Positions 34,138 through 43,493 of a stretch of 64,000 nt of DNA are shown here, in pieces. The position numbers and the translations under genes were made by a program. The notes below the pieces were generated by a model, which did no database searches, was not told where the DNA came from, and was given only the letters and a program-made list of their open reading frames with translations. The DNA comes from an uncultured Victivallales bacterium. GTDB lineage: Bacteria; Verrucomicrobiota; Lentisphaeria; Victivallales; UBA1829. Location of the stretch: positions 124,001-188,000 of the forward strand of contig CALXRI010000004.1 in assembly GCA_944390795.1 (NCBI GenBank), written 5' to 3'. The stretch's first letter is position 1, and each line of letters starts with the position of its first letter.

Positions 34138-34294
34138 TGCAACACCCTTCCCGTTCAGTGTCCGGTACTATACCCCGTTTCTTCCCGACTTTCAAGGAGG
34201 GAGAGGAAAGTGATTTGCCCTTGCTCCGTTCCCGGAAGGGAAGGCCCCCGGGATGCAGGCATGCGATAATCGTTTTTTTTCATGCGAAATGAAG

Positions 34295-34322
34295 TTGATT
34301 TTTTCCCTTGGAGTGTTATATT
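34295..34322 (+). promoter_or_regulatory. Promoter of adk-map-infA
   Basis: TTGATT (34295-34300), 16 bp, TATATT (34317-34322); the adk ATG is 35 bp downstream, behind GGGAGA. Confidence 0.6.
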
Positions 34323-34357
34323 GCAGTTTATTGAATTTTTGGGAGAACACAGCCATC

Positions 34358-35011
34358 ATGATCAGAAAAAGAAATCTTGTTTTTCTCGGACCGCCCGGCG
34401 CCGGAAAGGGCACCCTGTCCGAAATCCTCATCAACGATGAGAAGCTGGTTCATATCTCCACGGGGGATATTTTCCGGGCCGAGATCCGGAACGGGACCGC
34501 GCTCGGCAGCGAAGCCAAGGCTTACATGGATGCCGGGAAACTGGTGCCGGACCGTCTTGTCGTCGACATGGTGGCTGCAAGACTTGCGAAGGAAGACTGT
34601 GCATGCGGGTTCATTCTGGACGGTTTCCCCCGGACTGTCGTTCAGGCGGAAATGCTCAATGAAATCGCCGGAAAGACCGGACGGGGCCTGGACTGCGTCG
34701 TCCTTTTCGACGCACCCCGCGATCTCCTGATTCAGCGACTGACGGCCCGCCTGACCTGCCGGAACTGCAAGGCGAACTTCAACAAGCTCTTTTCGAAACC
34801 CCGGAAGGAGGGTGTCTGCGATCACTGCGGCGGCGAGCTCTACCAGCGTTCCGACGATTCGCTTGAGACCGCACAGAACCGTCTCAAGGTTTACGAGGAG
34901 CAGACCGCCCCCCTGATCGATTTCTATACCGGCAACGGACTGCTCGCCAGAATCGATTCCTCCCTTCCCAAAGACCGGGCCTATGCCGCCCTCCTTGCCG
35001 TGCTGAGCTGA
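34358..35011 (+). CDS. adk: Adenylate kinase with zinc-type LID domain
   Basis: 217 aa long-form enzyme. P-loop GPPGAGKGT, AMP-site ISTGDIFRAEI, FILDGFPRTVVQAE and RLTARLTC. The LID carries CRNC and CDHC, the four-cysteine zinc site typical of Gram-positive and many thermophile enzymes. It interconverts ATP+AMP and 2 ADP. An in-frame reading extends upstream, but the promoter at 34295-34322 and the position of GGGAGA set the start at 34358. map follows after 3 nt, the order seen at the distal end of ribosomal-protein operons, here without secY upstream. Confidence 0.96.
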   Translation: MIRKRNLVFLGPPGAGKGTLSEILINDEKLVHISTGDIFRAEIRNGTALGSEAKAYMDAGKLVPDRLVVDMVAARLAKEDCACGFILDGFPRTVVQAEMLNEIAGKTGRGLDCVVLFDAPRDLLIQRLTARLTCRNCKANFNKLFSKPRKEGVCDHCGGELYQRSDDSLETAQNRLKVYEEQTAPLIDFYTGNGLLARIDSSLPKDRAYAALLAVLS

Positions 35012-35014
35012 ATC

Positions 35015-35782
35015 ATGAGACCCGAATACGTTATTCACACCCCTCAGGAGATTGTTAAAATCCGCAAGGCGGCGCACATGACCGCGATTGCGCGCGACCG
35101 GATCTGTTCTCTGGTTCATTCTGGAATGACGACGAAGGATCTTGACAACATCGCCGGAGAGGTCATCCGTTCCATGGGAGGCGAACCGGTTTTTCTGAAC
35201 TACCGCGGATATCCCGGAAACATCTGCATCTCCGTGAATGACGAGGTCGTGCACGGAATCGGACGGCATGACCGCTTCATCCTCAAGGGGGATGTGGTCA
35301 GCGTTGACGTGGGCGTCGCCTTCGACGGCGGCGTCGGCGACAGCGCCCGGACGGTTTATGTCGGAAGCGAGGAGGAGATGCCTTCGGATATCGCACGCCT
35401 TCTGGAATACACCCGCAGATCCCTGGAGGCCGGGCTTGCCGCCGCGCACCCCGGCGGATACGTCCAGGATATCTCCCGCGCGGTCGAGGAGGTCGCGCAG
35501 GAGGCGCATCTCGGAATCGTCCGCGAATATGTCGGGCACGGATGCGGGACCAGGCTTCATGAACCGCCCGATGTCCCGAATTTCGCCCAGCATCGCAAGG
35601 GACCGAAGCTTCTTCCCGGCATGGTGCTCTGCGTCGAGCCCATGCTGAATCTCGGATCCCACAGGGTTTACACGGAAAGTGACGGATGGACGGTGCGCAC
35701 CCGCGACGGGGAGCCTTCCGCCCATTTCGAGCACATGATACTTATTACAGAGAACGGAACGGAGGTCTTAACTCGTGTCTAA
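35015..35782 (+). CDS. map: Methionine aminopeptidase, type I
   Basis: 255 aa. Family motifs in order: [50 protein letters not shown] (two metal-binding aspartates), [20 protein letters not shown] (metal-binding histidine and substrate histidine) and the C-terminal [14 protein letters not shown] (glutamate ligand region). It removes the initiator methionine. Its last codons overlap infA by 8 nt. Confidence 0.96.
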   Translation: MRPEYVIHTPQEIVKIRKAAHMTAIARDRICSLVHSGMTTKDLDNIAGEVIRSMGGEPVFLNYRGYPGNICISVNDEVVHGIGRHDRFILKGDVVSVDVGVAFDGGVGDSARTVYVGSEEEMPSDIARLLEYTRRSLEAGLAAAHPGGYVQDISRAVEEVAQEAHLGIVREYVGHGCGTRLHEPPDVPNFAQHRKGPKLLPGMVLCVEPMLNLGSHRVYTESDGWTVRTRDGEPSAHFEHMILITENGTEVLTRV

Positions 35783-35990
35783 GGATTTGATCAAAGTCGA
35801 CGGCGTTGTCAAGGAACTGCTGCCGAACACCATGTTCATGGTGGAACTGCCGAACAAGCATACGGTTCTTGCTCACATCAGCGGAAAAATGCGTCTGAAC
35901 TTCATCCGCATTCTGCCCGGCGATACCGTGACGCTTGAAATGTCGCCTTACGACCTGACCAAAGGCAGAATCGTTTTCAGACAAAAATAA
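35775..35990 (+). CDS. infA: Translation initiation factor IF-1
   Basis: 71 aa S1/OB-fold protein. [31 protein letters not shown] and [21 protein letters not shown] are the IF-1 signature. It starts with GTG at 35775 inside the end of map, 9 nt after a GGAGG site, so translation is coupled to map. IF-1 binds the 30S A site during initiation. Confidence 0.96.
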   Translation: MSKDLIKVDGVVKELLPNTMFMVELPNKHTVLAHISGKMRLNFIRILPGDTVTLEMSPYDLTKGRIVFRQK

Positions 35991-36162
35991 TTTCCCGTCT
36001 CTGATCTCTCTTCTCCCGTCCTTTCCGTTTTCCTGCGGTTTTTTTTTGTGTACGGAACAGTTTTCCGCCGCCTTTTCCTGCCTTGCGGCAACGGCAGAAA
36101 GAATGTCTCCTGCGCTTTGAAACGCAGACGCGATGCCGCATTCAGAAAACGGAGGACGCTTG

Positions 36163-36990
36163 ATGAATGTTCGCTTTCACGGCATGAAACCTTACCGCGT
36201 CGCCGCCGTTCACGGTGGTCCGGGCGCAGCCGGAAGCGCCGCCGCTCTTGCAGAGGGACTGGCCGGGTCCTGCGGTGTTCTGGAACCGCTTCAGACAAAA
36301 GATTCTGTTGACGGACAGGTCGAGGAACTCGGGGAACAGCTCCGGATTTCCGGCGGGGGAAAGGCACTGGTCCTGATCGGGCATTCATGGGGGGCGTGGC
36401 TCTGCGCCATGACCGCGGCCCGGTATCCCGAACTGGCTGCCCGTCTGATTCTTGTCGGGGCGGGACCGCTGGAGGAACGCTATGTCCCGATCATTGAAAA
36501 GCGGCGCCTGTCACATTTTTCCGGAGAAGAGAGGAATCTCTACTTTTCCCTGCTTGAAAAGCTGCAGGATCCGCGATCTGCGAAAAAGAGCCGCCTTCTG
36601 CAATCCCTCGGAGAGTTATGCGGGAAAGCGGATTCCTTCTGTGAGCTTCCTGACACGGAGCCGCCCGTCATTCCGGACGGGGAAATCTATTCCCGTGTCT
36701 TTGCCGAGGCATCGGAAATGCGGAAGAACGGAATGCTCGCTGCAGAGTTCCGGAAACTCCGAGTCCCGCTGCTTGTCATTCACGGCGAATATGATACGCA
36801 TCCGCCGGAGGGGGTGACGGAACCGCTGGAAAAGGAAGGCGTCTCCTGCCGTTTCCAACTGCTGCGGAGATGCGGACATACTCCATGGCGCGAAGTATAT
36901 GCGCGGACACAGTTCTTTGCAATTCTGCGCCGGGAAATCCAGTCCGCAGGCGATTTCCGGGAACCCGGGCGTTTCATCTTTTCCGCATGA
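36163..36990 (+). CDS. Alpha/beta-hydrolase (proline-iminopeptidase-like oxyanion motif)
   Basis: 275 aa. HGGPG at 17-21 is the oxyanion-hole motif of proline iminopeptidase and related hydrolases; the nucleophile is S75 in LIGHSWGAW. A helical lid covers ~110-200. The acid lies in VIHGEYDTHPPEG and the histidine in RCGHTPWRE. GGAGG precedes the ATG at 36163; an earlier in-frame ATG (36133) has no such site. No signal peptide, so cytoplasmic. Substrate unknown: ester, lactone or N-terminal-proline peptide are all possible. Confidence 0.82.
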   Translation: MNVRFHGMKPYRVAAVHGGPGAAGSAAALAEGLAGSCGVLEPLQTKDSVDGQVEELGEQLRISGGGKALVLIGHSWGAWLCAMTAARYPELAARLILVGAGPLEERYVPIIEKRRLSHFSGEERNLYFSLLEKLQDPRSAKKSRLLQSLGELCGKADSFCELPDTEPPVIPDGEIYSRVFAEASEMRKNGMLAAEFRKLRVPLLVIHGEYDTHPPEGVTEPLEKEGVSCRFQLLRRCGHTPWREVYARTQFFAILRREIQSAGDFREPGRFIFSA

Positions 36991-37006
36991 AACGCCGTTT
37001 TGTCGT

Positions 37007-37753
37007 TCATTCCGCAAACGGCAGAAGAGCGTTTTCCTCCCATTTGTTGGCCGCCAGATCAATCCGGATCTCATACACGGGATACATCCAGAGAAGATTC
37101 ATGGAATTCTCCTTCGCCGGCCATTCATATGCCTTTTTCCCCGCAAGCGGATGCAGCCTGATCTGACCATCCTGTTTCCGGAAGTGCGCAATCAGAATCT
37201 GCCCGGAATCGCGGAGTTTTGCCGCGACAACGCCGCCGTCGCGCGGATATTCTCCCCATGCGATCAGAAATGCCGTGCCGTCCGGAAAAGAGGACTTGAC
37301 GGACGCATCGGAAGACAGTGCGAAATATCCGTCCTTCACTTCGCAGGCGAATTTCATGCTGCCGGAAGGTGCCGGATGCTTTTTTGTAAAATCCACGGGA
37401 GATTCGACAAGAGGGTCGAAATCTGTGAAATCCTTGAAAGCGGTAATGGGAACATCCGGATTTTCTTTCGAGACCTGTTCACTCCCGTAAGACGCCCGGT
37501 CGTCGCGCAGCTGATATTTCGCGGCATTCAGACTTTCCATTTCCTTGTAGTGGATACCGCCGGGCATGAACGGCTTCAGCTTCTGGTGTATTTTTTCTAT
37601 CCAGAGTTTGCCGCTTATGTTGGTCGTTTTTCCGCTGCGCCAGAAAAGGATGGTGCTGTGCGCTATGCCCAGGTGCTGGGCAAGCAGTGTAATGTTGCCG
37701 TAATAATCGCTGGCCCGATCGATCGCATCAAGAATTTCAGGAGTGACTTTCAT
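37007..37753 (-). CDS. HTH regulator with S24/LexA-like C-terminal domain, apparently lacking the catalytic lysine
   Basis: 248 aa. Residues ~15-60 are a helix-turn-helix (YYGNITLLAQHLGIAHSTILFWRS region). The C-terminal ~110 residues follow the LexA/CI fold: ASVKSSFPDG aligns with the GDSMEPTFPDG serine loop, and YPRDGGVVAAKL with the strand before the lysine, but where LexA has TVKRF this protein has LIAHF, so the general-base lysine is replaced by alanine. Autocleavage is therefore doubtful (inference). It has its own promoter (37798-37826) and lies apart from SOS genes. Ends 17 bp from the convergent hydrolase gene. Confidence 0.7.
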   Translation of the reverse strand: MKVTPEILDAIDRASDYYGNITLLAQHLGIAHSTILFWRSGKTTNISGKLWIEKIHQKLKPFMPGGIHYKEMESLNAAKYQLRDDRASYGSEQVSKENPDVPITAFKDFTDFDPLVESPVDFTKKHPAPSGSMKFACEVKDGYFALSSDASVKSSFPDGTAFLIAWGEYPRDGGVVAAKLRDSGQILIAHFRKQDGQIRLHPLAGKKAYEWPAKENSMNLLWMYPVYEIRIDLAANKWEENALLPFAE

Positions 37754-37797
37754 ATTTCCTTCTCGCTGTTCTACGGTATTTTTCCCATTGAAAGAAT

Positions 37798-37826
37798 ATA
37801 ATAATCCAATTCTCTCCAGGATGCAA
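37798..37826 (-). promoter_or_regulatory. Promoter of the S24-like regulator
   Basis: Minus-strand TTGCAT (37826-37821) and TATTAT (37803-37798), spacing 17 bp, 45 bp before the gene. Confidence 0.55.
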
Positions 37827-37936
37827 GGAGAGTTCAGATTTTTTTATTGGAAAGTTGGGCTCTTTCCGGACATATGACATGCGGGAAAGTTTTCCCGCAG
37901 GACTGCTTCCATCCTTATTTCGTTCCGAAACGTCAT

Positions 37937-37965
37937 AAAAAAAACGCAGCCTCTAAAGGCTGCGT
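37937..37965 (-). terminator. Intrinsic terminator of fba
   Basis: On the minus strand ACGCAGCCT pairs exactly with AGGCTGCGT over a four-base loop, followed by seven or more T. It starts 24 nt after the fba stop. Confidence 0.88.
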
Positions 37966-37989
37966 TTCCTGTGTCCCGGGGAGGGGATG

Positions 37990-39006
37990 TTATTTGTCGT
38001 ATGCGTGTCCGGCGGAGCCGAGCACGTTGATCACTTTGTGCGTATACATCGCCTTCATTCTGTCACGGGCCGGACCGAGATATTTTCTCGGATCGAATTC
38101 GGCGGGCTTTTCCGCGAAGACCTTGCGGATGCCTGCCGTCATGGCAAGGCGGGAATCGGAGTCGATGTTGATCTTGCAGACTGCGGATTTCGCAGCTTCG
38201 CGGAGCTGTTCTTCCGGAATGCCGACAGCGGCCTTGAGCGCACCGCCGTATTTGTTGATGATGTCAACTTCCTCCTGCGGGACGGAGGAGGCGCCGTGAA
38301 GAACGATCGGGAAGCCGGGAAGCTCCTTTTCGATCGCCTTGAGAATGTCGAATGCCAGCGGCGGCGGAACCAGTCTGCCGGTCTTCGGATCGACCGTGCA
38401 CTGCTCCGGCGTGAACTTGTAGGCGCCGTGGGAGGTGCCGATGGAGATCGCGAGGGAATCCACACCGGTCTTGGTCACGAAATCGACGACCTGCTCCGGT
38501 TTGGTGTAGTGGGATTCGGCCGCGGAGACCTCATCCTCGACGCCGGCGAGAACGCCCAGTTCGCCTTCGACCGTGACATCGCGCGGATGCGCGTATTCCA
38601 CGACCTTCTTGGTCAGTGCGACGTTTTCATCATAGGGGAGGGAGGATCCGTCGATCATGACCGAGGAGAATCCGAAATCAATGCAGGACTTGCAGAGTTC
38701 GAAGCTGTCGCCGTGATCCAGATGCAGAACGATCGGAATCGGGCCCTTGCCGTTGCTGATTTCCCGGGAGTATTCCACGGCTCCCTGCGCCATGTAGCGG
38801 AGCAGTGTCTGATTTGCATACTGGCGCGCGCCTTTGGAAACCTGGAGAATGACGGGGGACTCATTTTCCGTGCAGGCCTGGATGATCGCCTGCAGCTGTT
38901 CCATGTTGTTGAAGTTGAACGCCGGAATCGCATAGTGACCGGCCATTGCCTTTTTGAACATCTCGCGGGAATTCACGAGACCGAGGTCCTTGTAGCTTAC
39001 TGCCAT
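37990..39006 (-). CDS. fba: Class II fructose-bisphosphate aldolase
   Basis: 338 aa. Zinc and substrate motifs: PIVLHLDHGDSFELCKSCID, SSVMIDGSSLPYDENV, TVEGELGVLAGVEDEV, SIGTSHGAYKF and PIVLHGASSVPQEE. It cleaves or forms fructose-1,6-bisphosphate in glycolysis/gluconeogenesis; tagatose-bisphosphate aldolase activity cannot be excluded. AAGGAAAGGA precedes the ATG. Monocistronic between its promoter and a strong terminator. Confidence 0.95.
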   Translation of the reverse strand: MAVSYKDLGLVNSREMFKKAMAGHYAIPAFNFNNMEQLQAIIQACTENESPVILQVSKGARQYANQTLLRYMAQGAVEYSREISNGKGPIPIVLHLDHGDSFELCKSCIDFGFSSVMIDGSSLPYDENVALTKKVVEYAHPRDVTVEGELGVLAGVEDEVSAAESHYTKPEQVVDFVTKTGVDSLAISIGTSHGAYKFTPEQCTVDPKTGRLVPPPLAFDILKAIEKELPGFPIVLHGASSVPQEEVDIINKYGGALKAAVGIPEEQLREAAKSAVCKINIDSDSRLAMTAGIRKVFAEKPAEFDPRKYLGPARDRMKAMYTHKVINVLGSAGHAYDK

Positions 39007-39522
39007 TTTGAAATCCTTTCCTTAAAAGGTGAAAAACCTGTCCAGCTACTTTATACTCCAAACGGAAAATTTCAACTGCCGGAACATAAAAGTTTACACA
39101 ATTTGCTTGTGCCGGATCCGACATGAGGAATGCTGCTCGAATATGGAGTCCGGGGTGAATCCGGATATGGAAAAAGCAGAAGGGGACTCAACAGCATCAG
39201 GATACATCCGGCCGCAAATGGCATGCCGGTCCGATTCATTGTCCCAAAAGGTTTCCCGCAGCGGATTGTAAACAGCCTGAGCCCCCGGGGAACGGCATTG
39301 TCGCAGAGATTTTTCTGACGGATCCTGGTCGACATTCGGGTGCGGTTGTTGAAAAAACAGGAAACCGGGAATCGAAGCGCCGCCCTGATTTGAAAAAGAC
39401 CCGCGACTCGGTTGTCAAGGGGACGTCTGCGTGTCGCTCCTTCATGCGGAATCCATCCGCATCAAGAAAGATTTCCTGGAAAGGGTGCTGAAGCATTTCT
39501 CCGGAATGTAATCCGTTCGGCT
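39007..39522. other. 516-bp intergenic stretch between fba and the GH39-like gene
   Basis: It contains the fba promoter at its left edge. The rest has short open frames on both strands without ribosome sites or recognisable protein motifs. A 7-bp hairpin (ATGCGGA/TCCGCAT, 39444-39462) lies 60 bp downstream of the GH39-like stop and may belong to that transcript's 3' end. I see no repeat, tRNA or transposon remnant that I can support. Confidence 0.5.
39048..39075 (-). promoter_or_regulatory. Promoter of fba
   Basis: Minus-strand TTGAAA (39075-39070) and TAAAGT (39053-39048), spacing 16 bp, about 40 bp before the ATG. Confidence 0.5.
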
Positions 39523-40950
39523 TCAGCGGATCTCCGGAGCCGCCAGTCCTGCGAAATTCCTGTCGGGGCGGGCTTGTGTTCCGGCATCCGTTTTCCGCTC
39601 CGGAGCGGAAAGGGCTTCCGCGCTCAGCGGGATTCGCAGCAGGAGAACACTCTCCTGCGGAAGATGCAGGACGCGCCCGGAGAGTCTGCGCCGAGCTGTG
39701 TGCGGATGCCTCCTGTCAAGCAGGGTGGCGTCCGCATCCCGCAGCGGACGGCCTGTTTCCAGCTCCAGGATCCGTTCCCGTTTCGCGCGGTTCACCAGCA
39801 GCACTGCGCCCTCACCGGCATCCGCCGCCGCGAGGGCGAAAAATTTCCGGGGAGGTTTTCCGGAAAGCGCAATCCGTCCACCGAGGCGGTAAAGTTCGCT
39901 GAACATGCGGAAGACATGATAGGTCGGGGTGACAGACTCGCCGGGAAAGTAGAAGAGTCCGCAGTAGGTTCGTGTCGGTTCCGCGTCGTAATACATTGCC
40001 TTGTCGACGGGCGAGTCCTGCAGGCGGCAGAGTGCTTCCGCGGTGAAAAGCGCCCCGGGCATCTCTTTCATGGAGACGAAAACCGCGTTTCCCCTGCATG
40101 TCGGATCGATGAAATTCCATTCGCCGAAAATGTTTTCGGTCCGGGAGAAGCCTGCGTCCCGGAGTTTTTCCGCGACGTATTTCGCATGGGCGCTGATCTC
40201 GGCGGCATCCGAAGTGTAGAGATGCCAGGAGAAAAAATCCAGCGGCGCGTTTTCCTTTCGCACATGGCGGAGGAAGGCATCGAACCAGCGCGGAAAGGTC
40301 TGGAAAAAAACGCTTGTATTCTTTCTCGTGACGGAATAGAAGCCGCATGATCCGTATCCGCCGATCTTCAGGGCGGGGAATCTCTGTTTCAGATGCTTTG
40401 CCGTTATGGTGTAGAGACGGAAGAACTGTTCCATCGTGCCTGACCACATCGGCGGATTTTCCGGTTCGTTCCAGATCTCCCAGTATTCGATTGCGTAATG
40501 GAAGCCGTTCGCCCAGCCTTCGTTGTAATGGCGGATGACTCCTTCGCAGATTCCTGCCCATTTTTTGAAATCCGCAGGCGGCGCGGTCCGGTATGCCTTG
40601 ATTGCATGGAAGTTTTCGATGGAGATGCCGAGGCGGTAGAAAATCCGGCAGCCGGAGTTGACCAGATTCCGCAGATAAACATCGGTAAAGGCGAAGTCGT
40701 AGGATGCCGGATCGTCCGGATCGGCGTTGAAATCGCGGAAGATGTTCGGAATGTCGATCAGGATGCTGCGTCCGTAGGGGCCGCCGGAGTCATGCGTGCG
40801 TACAAACGGGATTCCCGCCGCCTCGAATTCCGGAATTTTCCCGTCATGAAAACGTACGGGGCAGTTGTTTACTCCGTGAAGCGGTTTGATTGTTTCCTGA
40901 GAACGCCGGAAATCAAGAGAGAGTTTGAAGGTAGCGCTTTTTCTTTTCAT
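39523..40950 (-). CDS. GH39-like glycoside hydrolase (beta-xylosidase / alpha-L-iduronidase type), cytoplasmic
   Basis: 475 aa. The clan GH-A pattern of GH39 is visible: GVNNCPVRF at the start, PFVRTHDSGGPYG after the second strand, the acid/base glutamate in EYWEIWNEPENPPMW, LDFFSWHLYT, and the nucleophile candidate in IFGEWNF, followed by a C-terminal beta sandwich. No signal peptide, so it should act on imported oligosaccharides. A TTG start at 40965 is possible; ATG 40950 is chosen as the more usual codon, with only a weak ribosome site. It sits directly behind ftsI, an unusual place for a glycosidase. Confidence 0.78.
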   Translation of the reverse strand: MKRKSATFKLSLDFRRSQETIKPLHGVNNCPVRFHDGKIPEFEAAGIPFVRTHDSGGPYGRSILIDIPNIFRDFNADPDDPASYDFAFTDVYLRNLVNSGCRIFYRLGISIENFHAIKAYRTAPPADFKKWAGICEGVIRHYNEGWANGFHYAIEYWEIWNEPENPPMWSGTMEQFFRLYTITAKHLKQRFPALKIGGYGSCGFYSVTRKNTSVFFQTFPRWFDAFLRHVRKENAPLDFFSWHLYTSDAAEISAHAKYVAEKLRDAGFSRTENIFGEWNFIDPTCRGNAVFVSMKEMPGALFTAEALCRLQDSPVDKAMYYDAEPTRTYCGLFYFPGESVTPTYHVFRMFSELYRLGGRIALSGKPPRKFFALAAADAGEGAVLLVNRAKRERILELETGRPLRDADATLLDRRHPHTARRRLSGRVLHLPQESVLLLRIPLSAEALSAPERKTDAGTQARPDRNFAGLAAPEIR

Positions 40951-41070
40951 GCCGGATGTTTTCAATCCTGTTTTCCAAGTGCCGGTTCCGTCTTATTTTT
41001 TTCGCGGCGGCTGCATCCTTCCGTCGCAGCTGTGAATGGGAGGCGCGGAGACGTTTCCCGGAGATTGGAT

Positions 41071-43008
41071 TCAGCGTCGCGCATAATTGCGGACGCGGTT
41101 CTTCGAAACGCCGCTCTGGGATTTCCGGATGGATTTGCGCTGTGCGCGTTCCGCGCGCTTTCTTGCTTCCTGTGCCCAGAGACGGCGTTTTTCCTCCATG
41201 ACCTTTGCTTTCGCCGCCTTGAATTTCGCGTCGTATACCGCAAGGTCCATGTCGGGCGGCGTCCGCATGAATTTCAATGTCCGCTCTGCAATGCTTCTGA
41301 AGTAGGGTCCGGAAACCGTGCCGCCGTAATAGGCACCGTGCGGTTCGTCGGCGGTCACGAGCAGGACGAATCGCGGTTTGTCCGCGGGGACGAACCCGAT
41401 GAAGGAAGCCGTGAATTTTTTATGGGAATATTCGCCGTTGATGAATTTCTGGGCGGTTCCGGTTTTCCCCGCAACGTGATAGCCCCGAATTGCCGCGATC
41501 GTGGCGGTTCCTCCGGGCTCCGTGACGCGCTTCATCATTTCAATGATTTCATGATGCGTGTCTTTGTTCCGGTATACGGAGGGGAGGCGCGTCACGGGAA
41601 TTTTTTCCACTTTTCCGGTTTCCGGATTTTCAATCCGGTCGACAAGACGCAGATTCACCGGATGACCGCCGTTGGCGAGCATGCAGTAACTGCGGACGAT
41701 CTGGAGGGGGGAGGCGGCGATGCCCTGTCCGATCGGAAAGCGCGTGATGGAAAGTTTGTCCCACTGCTTGAGGGGACGGAAGATTCCGGCTGTTTCCGGT
41801 TTCAGGGGGACGCCGGTTCTTTTTCCGTATCCGAATGCGCGCAGCGTGCTGTCAAGATTGCGTTCCCCCATCATCAGCGCAATCTTGGCTGTGCCGATGT
41901 TGCTGGAGTGCTGGATGATTTCCGAAACAGTGAGAATGCCCATCGAATGCGAATCCCGGAGCAGTTTTCCGCCATAGAACCATCTGCCTCGCTCGCAGTC
42001 GAATCTTGTTTCAGGGGAGACGACGCCGAGATCCAGGGCGCCCGCAACGGCAATCGGCTTCATGATCGAACCCGGTTCGAAGATGTCTTCGGCGATCCGG
42101 TTCCGCCATGCCTGCGGATTCATGTTTTCCCGGTCGTTGGGATTGAAGGTCGGACGCTGGGCGACGGCGAGGATGTCGCCCGTGTAAGGATCGGCCATGA
42201 TCGCATATGCCGCGCTAGCCCTGCTGACTTCCATCAGCTTGTCAAGCTCCTCCTCCAGAATCGCCTGAATCGGCTCCCGGATCGTCAGATAAAGATTCAG
42301 ACCGTCGTGGGCCTCTTCCCGTGAAATGTTGCCGAACGCGAGCGGGAGCCCGTCGCGGCTGCGTTCGAATTTTGTTTTTCCTTTGCCGGAGGTCATGTTC
42401 CTGTCGTAGAATTTTTCAAGCCCGATTACGGCGACGATTTTGTCCCGGTCGAGGTTCGTGAATCCCAGGATATTTGCAAGAAGCTCGTTTTTCGGGTAGC
42501 TCCGTTTGAAGGAATTCCGGAAATAAATGCCTTTCAGTCCGGCATTGGAGATTTTCAGCTTGAGACGCTCGAATTCGTCAAAGTCGATCACGTTTTTGAT
42601 GACGGCGTAGCGTTTCGGCACCGTTCTGCTTTTTCCGTCCTTGCCGCGTATGGAAATCGTGCGGGTCGTCAGGTCCCTGTAGATTTCGTTTTCATCCAGC
42701 GACAGTTCCTTCGCGAGAAATTCCGCCGTTTTGCGGCATTGCGCCTCGGAGCCCGTTTCTGTCGGATCCACGAAGATATTGCCGCATGGCACGTTGCCGA
42801 CCAGGAGATTGCCGGAATAATCGAAAATCTCCCCCCTGTGTCCCTGGCTTGTCTTTACCGTCGTATAGCGCTTTTTCGCCTTGGCGTAGAGCTCTTCGTG
42901 CCGGAGAATCTGGACGGTGTACAAATGCCAGGCCAGATATGCGAAAACAAGAAGAAAGACGATCCATGCCGCCTTCATCCGGATTCCGATGTAGCTGAGC
43001 TGTGTCAT
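41071..43008 (-). CDS. ftsI: Peptidoglycan transpeptidase FtsI (penicillin-binding protein 3 type)
   Basis: 645 aa class B penicillin-binding protein. One N-terminal membrane segment (AAWIVFLLVFAYLAWHLY), the RGEIFDYSGNLLV dimerisation-domain motif, then the transpeptidase with SxxK in FEPGSIMKP (~residue 314), SSN in QHSSNIGTAK and KTGT in HVAGKTGTAQKF. A very basic 50-residue C-terminal tail follows the domain. It cross-links septal peptidoglycan. The position after ftsL in the mraZ cluster makes FtsI the best name. Confidence 0.92.
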   Translation of the reverse strand: MTQLSYIGIRMKAAWIVFLLVFAYLAWHLYTVQILRHEELYAKAKKRYTTVKTSQGHRGEIFDYSGNLLVGNVPCGNIFVDPTETGSEAQCRKTAEFLAKELSLDENEIYRDLTTRTISIRGKDGKSRTVPKRYAVIKNVIDFDEFERLKLKISNAGLKGIYFRNSFKRSYPKNELLANILGFTNLDRDKIVAVIGLEKFYDRNMTSGKGKTKFERSRDGLPLAFGNISREEAHDGLNLYLTIREPIQAILEEELDKLMEVSRASAAYAIMADPYTGDILAVAQRPTFNPNDRENMNPQAWRNRIAEDIFEPGSIMKPIAVAGALDLGVVSPETRFDCERGRWFYGGKLLRDSHSMGILTVSEIIQHSSNIGTAKIALMMGERNLDSTLRAFGYGKRTGVPLKPETAGIFRPLKQWDKLSITRFPIGQGIAASPLQIVRSYCMLANGGHPVNLRLVDRIENPETGKVEKIPVTRLPSVYRNKDTHHEIIEMMKRVTEPGGTATIAAIRGYHVAGKTGTAQKFINGEYSHKKFTASFIGFVPADKPRFVLLVTADEPHGAYYGGTVSGPYFRSIAERTLKFMRTPPDMDLAVYDAKFKAAKAKVMEEKRRLWAQEARKRAERAQRKSIRKSQSGVSKNRVRNYARR

Positions 43009-43040
43009 ATTCCTTCCTGTTTCCGGTGTATTTCAGCGTG

Positions 43041-43493
43041 TCAGCGGGTCGAGGCGAGCGCTGCAGTGCGTTCCGCCTGTTTCCTGCCTGAAAATGAAGC
43101 CATATGGCGTTTTGCCGCCCGTTTTTCCGGCAGGTCGATGATCCGCAGATAGGAAATCTGCCGGTAATCCGCTTCGCGCAGTCCGAGATTGTACTGCTTG
43201 ATTTTCGCGCTGATGTAGGGATATGCCGTGAGTTCTTCGCGTTTGTTGCGCAGATTTGCGGAGATGAGATTGATCTTCCGGATGCGCATCTGGATTCTGG
43301 TCGCCTCCTTGTTCAGGGATTCGATTTTCGCGTTGTAGCGGACCCGGCAGGTCACAGCCGCGAAAATGAATGCGCACATCAGAATGATCTTAACGGCGAA
43401 GGCGAAAAACCAGGGTTTCGTTCCGTCTCTGCGCGATCTTGATGCGCCTGTCCCCGCGCCTTCCTCCTTCAGCGATCTCGTATAGGTGTTCAT
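43041..43493 (-). CDS. ftsL: Cell division protein FtsL
   Basis: 150 aa bitopic protein: basic cytoplasmic N-terminus, one membrane helix (FAFAVKIILMCAFIFAAVTC), then a coiled-coil stretch (SLNKEATRIQMRIRKINLIS). Sequence similarity in FtsL is always low; topology, size and position between rsmH and ftsI carry the call. Its ATG overlaps the rsmH stop (ATGA). It would join FtsB/FtsQ at the septum. Confidence 0.82.
   Translation of the reverse strand: MNTYTRSLKEEGAGTGASRSRRDGTKPWFFAFAVKIILMCAFIFAAVTCRVRYNAKIESLNKEATRIQMRIRKINLISANLRNKREELTAYPYISAKIKQYNLGLREADYRQISYLRIIDLPEKRAAKRHMASFSGRKQAERTAALASTR

Noticed and set aside
39007-39522. Transposase or phage remnant in the fba-GH39 gap
   Set aside because: Short frames there show no transposase motif, no terminal inverted repeats and no target duplication.
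40498-42324. Long open frame on the plus strand opposite the GH39-like and ftsI genes
   Set aside because: It is antisense to two well-supported genes and its translation has no family features; high GC at third positions keeps opposite frames open.
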